This document shows, piece after piece, positions 7,119-16,053 of a DNA stretch of 64,000 bases. The first letter of the stretch is position 1. Every line of letters begins with the position of its first letter. Origin of the DNA: Paenibacillus nasutitermitis (GTDB taxonomy: Bacteria > Bacillota > Bacilli > Paenibacillales > Paenibacillaceae); NCBI RefSeq assembly GCF_014641075.1, contig NZ_BMHP01000001.1:248001-312000 (forward strand), written 5' to 3'. Position numbers and translations under genes: made by a program. The notes under the pieces are model-generated. The model was not told the DNA's origin. It ran no database searches and saw nothing but the letters and a program-made list of their open reading frames with translations.

Positions 7119-8627
7119 TTGAGTATTCAGTTTACATATGGAATGCGGGAAGAAGAATTTGACACCATTATCCGATTTGTCAGCCGGGAGGAGCTGCTCT
7201 CAGAGAATGTGGGAGATGCCCAATGGGTCCATCCCCAACTGGACGCGTCGCTGCGGCAGCACTTTGAGAATAAGCTGTTCAAAGCAGAGCCGAAGGAAAC
7301 ATTGTGTCTGGCAACGTTGGGTCTGCTATCCGCATCATATGTCATTTATGTCGGTGTGCCTGGACCGGGCATGAACACCGATAGTCTCCGTGACGCGGCA
7401 GCTGCAGCGGCAAAGGCGGCCAAACGCTTGAAGGCTGTTTCGGTGCGTCAGATTTTGCCCGGATATCTCTCTATCATTTCGCAGGAATCTCTTATTAGTG
7501 AAGCGGCGCAGGCATTGACGGAAGGTTATCTGCTGGGAACCTTCACCCGCAAGTCGGAGAAGAAGGACGGGGAGAAGGGACAGTCCACGATTCAATCGGT
7601 ATCGTTCAACTCCTCCCAAGCGTCTGCACAGGAGTCGGCTCCCTGGGAGGCGGGCATCCGCCGCGGAACCGTATTCTCGCAGTCCGTCGGCTATGCGCGC
7701 GACCTGGTCAATCTGCCCGGCAACAGACTGACGCCCGAAATGCTGGCGGAAGAAGCGGAGTCGCTGGCTTTGACCTATGGATTGGACTGCGAGGTTCTTG
7801 ATGAGTGGTCCGCCGCGGAGCAGGGAATGGGAGGGCTTCTCGGAGTCGGACAAGGCAGCGCCAATCCGCCAAGAATGATTGTGCTGCATTATAACGGTGC
7901 CCCGCAGGATGAGGAAATTTGGGGGATAATCGGCAAAGGCATCACCTTCGATACGGGCGGAATATCGCTCAAGAAGCCGCAGGGGATGGAGGCGATGATT
8001 TCCGATATGGGCGGTGCGGCGGCTGTGCTGGGCGCGATGCGGATTATCGGTGAGCTTCAACCTGCCGTGAATGTGGTCGCGGTCATTCCGACTGCTGAGA
8101 ATATGCCATCGGACCGTGCCATCAAGCCTGGAGATGTCATTGCAATGATGAGCGGGCTGACTGTCGAGGTCGTCAACACGGATGCCGAAGGCCGTCTGGT
8201 CCTTGCTGACGGATTGACCATGGCCATCCGCCGCGGAGCAACAAAGCTGGTCGATGTGGCTACATTGACGGGAGCAGTGGGTGTCGCACTTGGCGATATC
8301 GCTACGGGCGCGGTGACCAATGACGAGACCTTGCTGCAGGAGGTTATCCTGGCTTCGAAGAAAGCGGGCGAGCGGATCTGGCAGCTGCCGGCATATCCGG
8401 AGTTCCGCAAGCAGCTGGACAGCGATGCCGCAGATTTGAAGAACAGCGGCGGCCGTTACGGTGGTGCAAGTACAGGCGGACTGTTCATCGGAGCGTTTGC
8501 CGAGGAGAAGCCCTGGGTGCATCTGGATATCGCAGGAACGGCGTATTTGGAGCGCGGGCGCAGTTGGGAGAGCAAGGGCGGAACGGGTGTCATGGTAAGA
8601 ACGCTGGGAGAACTTCTGATTCCATAA
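7119..8627 (+). CDS. pepA: Leucyl (cytosol) aminopeptidase, family M17
   Basis: Two-metal aminopeptidase that removes N-terminal residues from peptides in the cytoplasm. About 502 residues, the usual M17 length: a variable N-terminal macro-like domain (1 to about 170) and the catalytic domain. Seen: the metal and substrate-binding lysine region KGITFDTGGISLK, the aspartate in SDMGGAAAV, and the signature NTDAEGRLVLADGL with its metal-binding Asp and Glu. The start is taken as TTG 7119, with GTGGAG at 7104-7109 nine bases upstream; TTG 7113 is too close. The B. subtilis counterpart is yuiE, which lies near yuiH; here a transporter separates the two. It is followed at 63 bases by an MFS gene on the same strand, probably co-transcribed. 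Confidence 0.95.
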   Translation: MSIQFTYGMREEEFDTIIRFVSREELLSENVGDAQWVHPQLDASLRQHFENKLFKAEPKETLCLATLGLLSASYVIYVGVPGPGMNTDSLRDAAAAAAKAAKRLKAVSVRQILPGYLSIISQESLISEAAQALTEGYLLGTFTRKSEKKDGEKGQSTIQSVSFNSSQASAQESAPWEAGIRRGTVFSQSVGYARDLVNLPGNRLTPEMLAEEAESLALTYGLDCEVLDEWSAAEQGMGGLLGVGQGSANPPRMIVLHYNGAPQDEEIWGIIGKGITFDTGGISLKKPQGMEAMISDMGGAAAVLGAMRIIGELQPAVNVVAVIPTAENMPSDRAIKPGDVIAMMSGLTVEVVNTDAEGRLVLADGLTMAIRRGATKLVDVATLTGAVGVALGDIATGAVTNDETLLQEVILASKKAGERIWQLPAYPEFRKQLDSDAADLKNSGGRYGGASTGGLFIGAFAEEKPWVHLDIAGTAYLERGRSWESKGGTGVMVRTLGELLIP

Positions 8628-8690
8628 ATCAAGGCGTTGGTGTTATCAGCAATACAGTCGGGACAGTCATCTAGAAGGAGATCAGACACC

Positions 8691-9965
8691 ATGTCATTTT
8701 GGCTTCATCTCATTTCGGTTTTTCGCCGAAAGAAGCTATCCGACCAAAGGAGAGGCCTGTTAACCTCGATTATGGAAGGAATTCCGGCCACCATTATCGG
8801 CAATTTGCTAGGCGGCCCCATGCTTACGATTTATATTGTTTTTCTCGGCGGGACCTCAGCGGATGTCGGATTGGCCGTTGCAATTCCGCAGCTGGCCAAT
8901 TTGGTTCAGCTCATCGCCGCTTTCTCCATGCAGCGGTTCAACAACCGCCGGCTGCTGCTCACGATCTTCGGCGTATCCCATCGGATCATCTGGGTCGCTA
9001 CCGGTCTGATTCCGTTTTTTGTGACGGAGGAGCTGCGTGTTCCTTTGTTCATCGGCATGTTCCTGGTCTCCTTCGTATGCGCTTCAACCAGCGGAATGTT
9101 CTTTACATCCATGATCGCTGACATGGTGCCTGTGAAGGTACGCGGCCGTTATTTCGGCATCCGCAATACCATTCACTGGGCCTTTGCCAGTATTTCTTTG
9201 CTGGTCGGAGGGCAAATTCTGGAGCATTTCAATGAAGAGTCCGGCTTTGTCATTCTTTTTGTAATCAGTGCGCTTTGTACAGTATGGAATGCCTTTGAGC
9301 TGCGGCGTTACCCCAATCTGCCTTTCGAGCGCTCCACGGCGACGAGCTCGGCAGCGTTGTTCCTGAAGCCCCTGAAGGATTTCGTTTATATGAAAGCGGT
9401 GATTTTTATCGCTTTCTTCATATTGCTGCAGAATGTGGCGATCCCGTTGTTTTCTTACGTCATGCTGGAAATTCTGGAAATCAGCAAATGGCGAATTACA
9501 GTCATTACGACGGTCCAGATGGTTTCGATGATGTTTAGCTATTATTATTGGGGCACACTGAATACAAGATTCGCGACGCGTACGCTGCTGCTCTGGACAC
9601 TGCCGATTATTTCCTTTTCCTGCATGCTCTGGGCGGGAATCGAGTTTCTTCCGGCGCTGCTGGTATTGATTGTCGTACATGGTGCACTCGGGTTCGGTCT
9701 GGGTGGCTTTAACCTGCTGGTCTTCAATCTGATTATCGGCGATACGCCGAAATCGGACCGTCCCATGTATGTTGCGGTATATTCTGCGCTGACAGGGATT
9801 ACCGGCTTCATTGGTCCGTTGACTGGAGGATACATCTATAACTGGATCGCCGAGAGTCCATTCTGGCTGCAAAGCTACGGGATCTCTTTTCTGTTCGGGA
9901 CGGCTATGCTTGCTCTTTCATTGACGGTTGGACCGATGGTATTCCGGACACGGCGCGGAATTTAG
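8691..9965 (+). CDS. MFS transporter
   Basis: Major facilitator superfamily membrane protein of about 424 residues with roughly twelve hydrophobic helices. Seen: a short cytoplasmic N-terminus, MEGIPATIIGN at the first helix, the loop QRFNNRRLLL between helices 2 and 3, and VPVKVRGRYFGIRNT, the conserved region before helix 5 common in uncharacterised MFS proteins of Bacillales. ATG 8691 follows AAGGAG at 8675-8680; the frame is open to 8637 without a better start. The substrate cannot be told from sequence. It lies between pepA and the YuiH-like gene on the same strand with 22 bases to the latter, so one operon is likely. Confidence 0.88.
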   Translation: MSFWLHLISVFRRKKLSDQRRGLLTSIMEGIPATIIGNLLGGPMLTIYIVFLGGTSADVGLAVAIPQLANLVQLIAAFSMQRFNNRRLLLTIFGVSHRIIWVATGLIPFFVTEELRVPLFIGMFLVSFVCASTSGMFFTSMIADMVPVKVRGRYFGIRNTIHWAFASISLLVGGQILEHFNEESGFVILFVISALCTVWNAFELRRYPNLPFERSTATSSAALFLKPLKDFVYMKAVIFIAFFILLQNVAIPLFSYVMLEILEISKWRITVITTVQMVSMMFSYYYWGTLNTRFATRTLLLWTLPIISFSCMLWAGIEFLPALLVLIVVHGALGFGLGGFNLLVFNLIIGDTPKSDRPMYVAVYSALTGITGFIGPLTGGYIYNWIAESPFWLQSYGISFLFGTAMLALSLTVGPMVFRTRRGI

Positions 9966-9987
9966 ATCCAAATGGAGGCGATGAACG

Positions 9988-10596
9988 ATGGAAATGGAGT
10001 GGAAACGCGCGGACGAAGCGCAGGCGGACCATGCTTCCCGCGTCCCCCCGGGTCAGCGGCTGACGGCAGGTTTTCCGGTGCTGCATCACGGCGAGGTTCC
10101 CTATTACCGTGATATGGGGAAATGGGATTTACGGCTGTTCGGTCTTGTTGAGGATGAAACGGTTATTTCGTACGGTGATTTCATGAAGCTTCCAATGCGG
10201 GAGTTTGGCAATGATATTCATTGTGTGACGACCTGGTCCAAGCTGGACAATCGATGGGACGGCGTACCGGTGGCGGTTATTATGGAGAAAGTCAAGCTCA
10301 AACCGGAAGCGAAGTTCGTCATGCTGCATGCCGAGGAAGGATGGACAACCAATCTGCCGCTGGAGGATTTCCTGCGGGAGACGTCGTTCCTCGCCGTACG
10401 TCATAACGGAGAGCTGCTGACACCGGATCACGGTTACCCCGTGCGGATGGTCGTTCCGCATCTCTATTTCTGGAAAAGCGCAAAATGGCTGCGTGGTATT
10501 GAATTTTTGGCTGCAGATAAGCCGGGTTTCTGGGAACGCAATGGCTATCATATGTATGGCGATCCCTGGAAGAGCGAAAGATACGATTTTGATTGA
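9988..10596 (+). CDS. Sulfite-oxidase-like molybdopterin protein (YuiH type)
   Basis: A 202-residue protein made almost wholly of the oxidoreductase molybdopterin-binding domain of the sulfite oxidase family. Cys in DIHCVTTWSKLDN is the expected molybdenum ligand, and GYPVRMVVPHLYFWKSAKW is the conserved C-terminal cofactor-contact block. It lacks the dimerisation and heme domains of true sulfite oxidases and shows no Tat signal, so it looks like the small cytoplasmic YuiH-like group rather than YedY/MsrP. The real substrate is unknown. ATG 9988 is preceded by GGAGG. It ends the pepA-MFS-yuiH unit, before a strong terminator. Confidence 0.85.
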   Translation: MEMEWKRADEAQADHASRVPPGQRLTAGFPVLHHGEVPYYRDMGKWDLRLFGLVEDETVISYGDFMKLPMREFGNDIHCVTTWSKLDNRWDGVPVAVIMEKVKLKPEAKFVMLHAEEGWTTNLPLEDFLRETSFLAVRHNGELLTPDHGYPVRMVVPHLYFWKSAKWLRGIEFLAADKPGFWERNGYHMYGDPWKSERYDFD

Positions 10597-10698
10597 TTGT
10601 TGCAGACGGGAAATATACGGTGGCGGGAGTCGGTTTCGACTGCATACAATCGATGATATTTCTAAGTCCCGAAGTCGGATACAACCGACATACATGTA

Positions 10699-10747
10699 AA
10701 AAAAGATCACTTCATGGGCACTATGATGCTATGAAGTGATCTTTTTA
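10699..10747 (+). terminator. Strong terminator after the YuiH-like gene
   Basis: A perfect inverted repeat (AAAGATCACTTCAT and its complement) with T and A runs at the ends. It is probably active in both directions. Confidence 0.9.
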
Positions 10748-10873
10748 TGATTTTGGGCTATTGCACTGTCGTGCCCTTTAGATCAACAGATCTATGAATA
10801 GGGGCTTTACCTTATGACATGCCGAGCACGGTATCCATTTCAATTCACTAAAGTGTGTTAAAAGACTGACTTC

Positions 10874-10896
10874 TGGTTAAATATATCAGATAACCA
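10874..10896 (+). promoter_or_regulatory. Inverted repeat upstream of the P450 gene
   Basis: TGGTTA and TAACCA are separated by 11 bases, 43 bases before the P450 ATG. This is the size of a repressor operator, but no regulator gene is adjacent. The remainder of the 342-base gap (10597-10938) holds only the terminator above. Confidence 0.35.
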
Positions 10897-10938
10897 TTAA
10901 ACAAAAAAATATGACACCCCAAGAAAAGGAAGGTCGAT

Positions 10939-12198
10939 ATGGATAATTCGAATCAAAACGTACCAGAGAAATCAGTCTTCAGCCTGTTTAGTGATGAAAA
11001 TGTTGAGAATCCCTTTCCGTTATTCGCGCAGATGCGGCAAACGGGATCCGTTATTTCTATTCCGAATCCGATGGGTGGGACGGGAAAAGCTTGGGTGGTC
11101 ACACGTTTGGAAGAGTCGCTGCAGGTTCTAAAAGATCATGCCCACTTTACTGTAGACCCAAGCTCCATAGCTGGCAGCAATAACATCAGGGCAACCCTCG
11201 CTGTAAATGTTGATCCATCCGCACCCCAGACCTTCTTTACCGGAAGTTCCATGCTCTTTGTCGATGAGCCTGATCATCGACGGTTACGGGGGTTGGTGTC
11301 CAAAGCCTTCACACCCAGATATATGGAAAGCTTACGCCCTCGTGTGCAGGAGATTGCTGACGAATTACTCGACCGGGTTCAAACTCAAGGCGAGATGGAC
11401 ATCGTCAAGGACTATGCCTATCCCTTACCGATTAACGTCATTTCTGAGATGCTTGGGGTACCAAAAGCAGATCAGGCAAAAATTCATGTCTGGTCTGGTG
11501 CGCTCGCGCGCGGTCTGGGATTTGGAAAACAAGAACCGGAGGTAGCGCAGCACCTGCGGGCGTTCGGCGAATACACCGCACAGCTAGTAGCTGACAAACG
11601 CCAGCATCCTGCTGATGATTTGATCAGCCAGCTGATCGCCATTGAAGAGGAAGGGGATCGCCTGGACGAAGCGGAACTGATCTCGATGATTACACTCCTA
11701 ATCTTTGCCGGACATGAGACAACCTCAAACCTGATTGCTACCGGCACCTTGATGTTGCTAGATCATCCCGAGCAGTTGGAGAAGATCAAAGCCGACCTCA
11801 ATCTGGTTCCTTCGACCCTTGAAGAATTGCTGCGCTTCAATGGACCCGTCACATCACCGGGACCTCGATTTGCCATCGAAGATGTAGAGCTTGGTGGGCA
11901 GCGAATCAAGAAAGGGGAAATGGTCATTGCCCTGGTAAAATCAGCGAATCGCGATGAGAGCCAGTTTACGGAACCGGAGGAGCTAGATATTACTCGCAAG
12001 ATCAATCGTCATCTCGCCTTTGGGCAAGGAATACATATGTGTTTAGGCGCGCCGCTAGCCCGTGTGGAAGGAGACGTTGCGTTTTCCACTCTGTTGAGGC
12101 GCATGCCCGATCTGCGGCTCAACGTACCTCGGGAGAACGTCACCTGGCACTTCGCGCTGAACTCACAGGGGTTAGCCTCCCTCCCGGTCGCTTTTTAA
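10939..12198 (+). CDS. Cytochrome P450
   Basis: Soluble bacterial heme monooxygenase of 419 residues, normal for class I-type bacterial P450s. Seen: the I-helix oxygen-binding motif AGHETT at 257-262, the K-helix EELLR with Glu296 and Arg299, and the heme loop FGQGIHMCLG with the heme-ligating Cys368. The overall look is CYP107-like (as in PksS and BioI), a group that hydroxylates macrolides, fatty acids or polyketides. No ferredoxin, ferredoxin reductase or biosynthetic gene lies nearby, so redox partners must come from elsewhere and the substrate is unknown. GGAAGG precedes ATG 10939. It stands alone between a terminator and a large hairpin. Confidence 0.93.
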   Translation: MDNSNQNVPEKSVFSLFSDENVENPFPLFAQMRQTGSVISIPNPMGGTGKAWVVTRLEESLQVLKDHAHFTVDPSSIAGSNNIRATLAVNVDPSAPQTFFTGSSMLFVDEPDHRRLRGLVSKAFTPRYMESLRPRVQEIADELLDRVQTQGEMDIVKDYAYPLPINVISEMLGVPKADQAKIHVWSGALARGLGFGKQEPEVAQHLRAFGEYTAQLVADKRQHPADDLISQLIAIEEEGDRLDEAELISMITLLIFAGHETTSNLIATGTLMLLDHPEQLEKIKADLNLVPSTLEELLRFNGPVTSPGPRFAIEDVELGGQRIKKGEMVIALVKSANRDESQFTEPEELDITRKINRHLAFGQGIHMCLGAPLARVEGDVAFSTLLRRMPDLRLNVPRENVTWHFALNSQGLASLPVAF

Positions 12199-12298
12199 TG
12201 GAGGTAAAGATAATTGTATGTATTCTGCGAATGGCGCACACGACGGAGTGGGGGCATCCTCTTTCTTTTGTTTACCGAACGCCTCCAGCAAGTGAAAG

Positions 12299-12341
12299 CA
12301 CGACCAAAAGCCCAGTCGCCTCGTGACTGGGTTTGGTCGTG
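12299..12341 (+). terminator. Large hairpin after the P450 gene
   Basis: CACGACCAAA with TTTGGTCGTG outside, and CCCAGTC with GACTGGG inside. No clear T run follows, so termination is plausible but not certain. Confidence 0.5.
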
Positions 12342-12831
12342 TAAAACAAAGCCAACAGCACAAACAACTGTACGGAGCTATTTCAATTACCATTTGTGTT
12401 AATTTTATTGAACCACTTTTACGACTTTTAGATTATTTGACTTCGTATGTTCCAAGACTCTTCTGCCATATCTATCAGTGCCTGAACGGCTAATTAGTAA
12501 ATAAAGAAACATACGCTGGTAGCAGGTGAGATTGTTTCGAAGGGGAATGGGGAAAAAAGGAGGACCATTATGGTATGGCCCTCCCTTGTTGAACTGTCTC
12601 ACCCGTTCGTTTAAACGCTACCTATCGAATAACCCTCTGCCAACGAAGTATGCAGAAAAATCGGCTTTTTCCCTAGCTCTCGAGACCAAACAGACAATTG
12701 AAAGATGTGGTGATTCTCTTGAGCGATCAAATGGCGCATCACTTCGCCGTATGCAATCGAACCAATCATTGCGAACTTGCCAGTTATACTCGAATAATTT
12801 CAACATTGTCAAAGCCCCCAGATTTGAGGCA
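12342..12831. other. Gene-poor gap between the P450 and UvrA-like genes
   Basis: About 490 bases between convergent genes. Short open frames occur on both strands, but none shows a recognisable domain or a good ribosome site. I see no RNA gene or mobile-element end. It could be decayed sequence. Confidence 0.4.
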
Positions 12832-15087
12832 TCACATCAAGTAACGTCCCGTGATCGACTGCTCCGCATGGATGATCTGCCCCGGTGTGCCCTCAAACAC
12901 CACCTGTCCGCCCTTGCTGCCGCCGTCAGGCCCCATATCGATGATCCAATCCGCTTGGCTGATTACATCGAGATTGTGCTCGATGACGATCACCGTATTG
13001 CCGGCATCCACGAGCCGGTTCATGATCTCCAGAAGGTGACCGATATCTGACATATGCAAGCCGGTCGTCGGCTCGTCCATCACGTAGATGCTGCCTTTCT
13101 TATGCAGCTCGCTTGCCAGCTTGATACGCTGGCATTCCCCTCCCGAGAGCGTGCTGAGCGGTTGGCCCAGTGTGATATAATTCAGCCCCACATCACTCAT
13201 CGCCTGGAGCTTGCGCACAACCTCTTTTAGTTGAAAAAAGTCCAATGCTTGCTCTACCGTCATCTCCAGCACTTCTGCAATGGACTTGCCGTTCAGCTTG
13301 TATGCGAGCACCTCTTCCTTGAACCGTTTACCTCCACATACTTCGCATGGCAGCTTCACACTGTCGAGGAATGCCAGGTCTGTATACACAACCCCAAGCC
13401 CTTGGCAGTTCTCGCAAGCCCCCTTGGAGTTGAAGCTGAACAAGCCTTGATTTACTTTGTTTGCGGTAGCAAAGGCCTTGCGCACATCATCCATAATGCC
13501 GGTATAGGTCGCGGGATTCGAGCGGGTTGACACCCCTATCGCAGATTGATCAATGACGATTGCATCCGGGTGCTGGCTGAGGAATACTTCATTAATCAAT
13601 GTACTCTTGCCTGAGCCGGCGACACCGGTAACGACTGTCAAAACTGCGGTTGGAATATCCACACTCACGTTCCGCAGGTTATGAAGAAGGGCATCCTTAA
13701 TGGGCAGCTTGCCGGATGGCTGCCTGCAATCATCCTTCAGCTGGAGCGGGCGCTTCATATGGGTGCCTGTAAGTGTATCAGCCTCCAACAGGCCTTGGAA
13801 CCTTCCTTCATACACGATGGTACCGCCGCGTCTGCCGGCGTGAGGCCCGACATCGACGATATGATCCGCCACCTTGATCACATCGGGATCATGCTCGACG
13901 ACGATCACCGTATTACCTTTGTCCCGCAGCTTCTGAAGCAGTTCATTTAACCGGTGTACATCACGGGGGTGCAGGCCAACGCTGGGCTCATCGAAGATGT
14001 AAGTGACATCCACCAGGCTGCCGCTCAGGTGCTTCACCATTTTGACGCGCTGCGACTCGCCTCCAGACAATGTATCCGTTTCACGGTCCAGCGTCAAATA
14101 GTCAAGTCCGATATCCACAAGATGCTGCAGCCGCTCCGTCAGCGATCTGACGACCGGCACGGCGACCGCGTCGTCAATTTCCCGGATGACGCGAATGAGA
14201 TGTCCAACCTCCATGGAGGATAATTCCGCAATGTTGTATCCATTGATTCGGCAATTGAGCGTGCTCTGACTAAGTCTTGCGCCGTGGCAGCTGGAGCAGA
14301 TACCTTCGGTAATGAAAGGCGCAACAGTTTGCTGCGTGCGCTCGGACTTCGTCTTCACATCCTGCTTGATGTATTTGTTGGTGAACTTTTCAATGACACC
14401 TTCTACTGTAATATTCGTTGCCTTTCCGGCGAAATCCATCTTCACTTTCCTCGCCTTGCCATACAGCAGTTGCTCCAGGTCTTCATCCGAATAATCGCTT
14501 AGCTTCTTGTCGGGATCGAATGGCCCAGATTGCATGACCATATTCCAATCCCAGCTGTTCACCGTATAGCCCGGCAGCAGGATTGCCCCTTCATTTAATG
14601 ACTTTGACTTATCCACCGCCTTGCCTATGTCAATACCCAGGCTGCGGCCGATCCCATTGCACTCGGGACACATGCCTTGCGGATCGTTAAACGAGAACAT
14701 ATGCGCTTGTCCCACATAGGGCTGACCCACACGGGAGAAGAGAAGACGGAGAATGGGAGAGATATCGGTAATCGTGCCCATCGTGGAATGGGAGCCGCCT
14801 CCCAGCCGCTTCTGATCCACAATAACTGCCATACTCAGGTTCTCGATTGCGTCAGCATCGGGCTGCGGAAAACGCGGCAGAAAGTTGCGGACGAACATGC
14901 TAAAGTTTTCATTCAGCAGACGCTGGGATTCGGAGGCGATCGTATCGAAGACAATCGATGATTTGCCGGATCCGGATACTCCGGTGAAGATTGTGATCTT
15001 CCGTTTGGGAATACGCAAGGATACGTTCTGGAGATTGTTTTCCCTCGCACCCGAGATTACGATATACTCCTGATTTAATTCGCTCAT
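12832..15087 (-). CDS. Short UvrA-like ABC ATPase (UvrA paralogue)
   Basis: About 751 residues against about 940 for repair UvrA, so it belongs with the short UvrA-like group (UvrA2/DrrC type), some members of which protect against DNA-binding drugs. Both nucleotide-binding halves are present, with Walker A GVSGSGKSS and GVAGSGKST and signatures LSGGESQRVKM and LSGGECQRIKL. Zinc-knuckle cysteines are seen at CPECNGIG and at CENCQG...CEVCGG. The missing 190 residues fall mainly in the first half, where UvrA carries its UvrB-binding insertion, so classical excision repair is unlikely. The start is taken at 15087 (MSELNQEY), with GGAAGGG just upstream; the frame extends 14 codons further. A role in drug or secondary-metabolite tolerance is inferred. 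Confidence 0.88.
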   Translation of the reverse strand: MSELNQEYIVISGARENNLQNVSLRIPKRKITIFTGVSGSGKSSIVFDTIASESQRLLNENFSMFVRNFLPRFPQPDADAIENLSMAVIVDQKRLGGGSHSTMGTITDISPILRLLFSRVGQPYVGQAHMFSFNDPQGMCPECNGIGRSLGIDIGKAVDKSKSLNEGAILLPGYTVNSWDWNMVMQSGPFDPDKKLSDYSDEDLEQLLYGKARKVKMDFAGKATNITVEGVIEKFTNKYIKQDVKTKSERTQQTVAPFITEGICSSCHGARLSQSTLNCRINGYNIAELSSMEVGHLIRVIREIDDAVAVPVVRSLTERLQHLVDIGLDYLTLDRETDTLSGGESQRVKMVKHLSGSLVDVTYIFDEPSVGLHPRDVHRLNELLQKLRDKGNTVIVVEHDPDVIKVADHIVDVGPHAGRRGGTIVYEGRFQGLLEADTLTGTHMKRPLQLKDDCRQPSGKLPIKDALLHNLRNVSVDIPTAVLTVVTGVAGSGKSTLINEVFLSQHPDAIVIDQSAIGVSTRSNPATYTGIMDDVRKAFATANKVNQGLFSFNSKGACENCQGLGVVYTDLAFLDSVKLPCEVCGGKRFKEEVLAYKLNGKSIAEVLEMTVEQALDFFQLKEVVRKLQAMSDVGLNYITLGQPLSTLSGGECQRIKLASELHKKGSIYVMDEPTTGLHMSDIGHLLEIMNRLVDAGNTVIVIEHNLDVISQADWIIDMGPDGGSKGGQVVFEGTPGQIIHAEQSITGRYLM

Positions 15088-15197
15088 TGTTAACACCCTT
15101 CCGATAGTGCTAATTTCTATTTCTTTCACATTGTATCATTATCACATCATGCGAACTAGAATCGAACTTACAAGATTTTCAGATTATCCAAAAGCAG

Positions 15198-15244
15198 ACA
15201 TAAACCGGCTGCAAAAGAAATGCGGCCGGTTTATGTTCGTTTTT
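15198..15244. terminator. Bidirectional terminator between the UvrA-like gene and the ArsR unit
   Basis: ACATAAACCGGC pairs perfectly with GCCGGTTTATGT, with T-rich sequence on both sides. It would end the minus-strand arsR-SRPBCC transcript. Confidence 0.75.
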
Positions 15245-15255
15245 AGGGAATGCCG

Positions 15256-15445
15256 TTATTGCTCCAAAACCTTTTCCAGCCCGCCGCACCATTTATCCTA
15301 CAACAGGCTCAAAATTGTTATCCATCGCCTCACCATCCTGAATGTTAACCACCCACTTGGCAAGCTTGCTTGAATCGGTTAGGGCGGACCAAAGCTTCTC
15401 GATCGTGGTCGTGTACTGAAATTCCAAAGATAATGCTAAACTCAT
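15256..15445 (-). pseudogene. SRPBCC (AHSA1-like) gene with an internal deletion
   Basis: The frame starts at ATG 15445, overlapping the ArsR stop (ATGA), and encodes a recognisable SRPBCC N-terminus (TTTIEKLWSALTDSSKLAKWV). It reaches a stop at 15293 after 50 residues, against a family length near 140-160. In another frame immediately after, WCGGLEKVLEQ and a stop at 15256 look like the normal C-terminal end of the same family. The middle of the domain has therefore been lost with a frame change. ArsR-SRPBCC operons are common in Bacillales; this one has lost its second gene. Confidence 0.75.
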
Positions 15446-15768
15446 TCTTCTTCCTCCTCTAATAGTTGGTTCAAGCGCAGCATATTGGTTCCCCAGAACT
15501 TGCTATAGAAAGCTACCCAATCTTGAACCTCTCTGAGTGGAGAGGCATTTAGCCTAAATCGCGTTTCTCTGCCGACTTTTCGGTCAAGTACCAGTCCGGC
15601 CTCTTTAAGGATTGCCAAATGCTTGGATACCGCTGACCGGCCCATCTGAAACTGTCCCTTTAATTCAAGCGGTAATTCCTCTGCATCTACTAACAGATGA
15701 ATCAGTCGGCGTCGGGTTGGATCTGCAATCGCATCAAACACATCCCGCAACTGGTTGTTCTCGTTCAC
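15442..15768 (-). CDS. ArsR-family helix-turn-helix regulator
   Basis: A small winged-helix DNA-binding protein of about 108 residues. Seen: DAIADPTRRRLIHLL at the first helices, the recognition helix region MGRSAVSKHLAILKEAGLV, and the wing GRETRFRLN. It lacks the CxC metal-site motif of metal sensors, so it belongs with the ArsR regulators paired with SRPBCC proteins. GTG 15768 is chosen because GGGAGAGGG lies just upstream. It probably represses its own unit and was translationally coupled to the SRPBCC gene, which is now broken. The inducer is unknown. Confidence 0.88.
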   Translation of the reverse strand: MNENNQLRDVFDAIADPTRRRLIHLLVDAEELPLELKGQFQMGRSAVSKHLAILKEAGLVLDRKVGRETRFRLNASPLREVQDWVAFYSKFWGTNMLRLNQLLEEEEE

Positions 15769-16025
15769 AACACCCTCTCCCAAATATTATTCTGTAATGG
15801 AATCTATTGATGGCACGAAGGAAAGCCGATATTTTCATCAGCTCCTTAAAGTGTGCGGCCCTGCGGACGCTGCGCCCCAGGGGCGATGTTCAATGTAAAA
15901 TAATTGGACACCATTTGGTGTCGTGTCAACAGCTTTTTTAAGCTCCATATGAGAACTGTCAGCCAGTTATAAGTGCCATCGATAGTAAAGGCGAGGTTGA
16001 CAAGATTACTTTATACGACTATATT
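15769..16025. other. Divergent intergenic region with short palindromes
   Basis: No gene is seen. It holds GACACC-ATTT-GGTGTC at 15907-15922 and an AGCTT/AAGCT repeat shortly after, then the sulfur-operon promoter. Their roles are unknown. Confidence 0.4.
15997..16025 (+). promoter_or_regulatory. Promoter of the reactive-sulfur operon
   Basis: TTGACA at 15997-16002, a 17-base spacer and TATATT at 16020-16025. The -10 is followed directly by the palindromic operator, an arrangement typical of a repressed promoter. Confidence 0.75.
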
Positions 16026-16041
16026 ATACCCATAGGGGTAT
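16026..16041 (+). promoter_or_regulatory. CsoR/CstR-type operator 1
   Basis: ATACCCATAGGGGTAT is a near-perfect dyad of the form ATACCC-N-GGGTAT, typical of CsoR/CstR/RcnR-family repressors. It covers the transcription start. A CstR-like gene lies 3.6 kb downstream. Confidence 0.75.
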
Positions 16042-16053
16042 ACGTATAAAATT

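Noticed and set aside
7335..8522. Long open frame on the minus strand opposite pepA (395 codons)
   Set aside because: It lies wholly within the conserved M17 gene, has no ribosome site and no recognisable domain; shadow of codon use.
12405..12602. Minus-strand 65-codon frame in the gap after the P450 gene, considered as a transposase remnant
   Set aside because: No match to a transposase motif that I could defend and no inverted-repeat ends.
12526..13050. Plus-strand 174-codon frame overlapping the UvrA-like gene
   Set aside because: Its second half is the reverse of the conserved UvrA C-terminus; no domain and no support.
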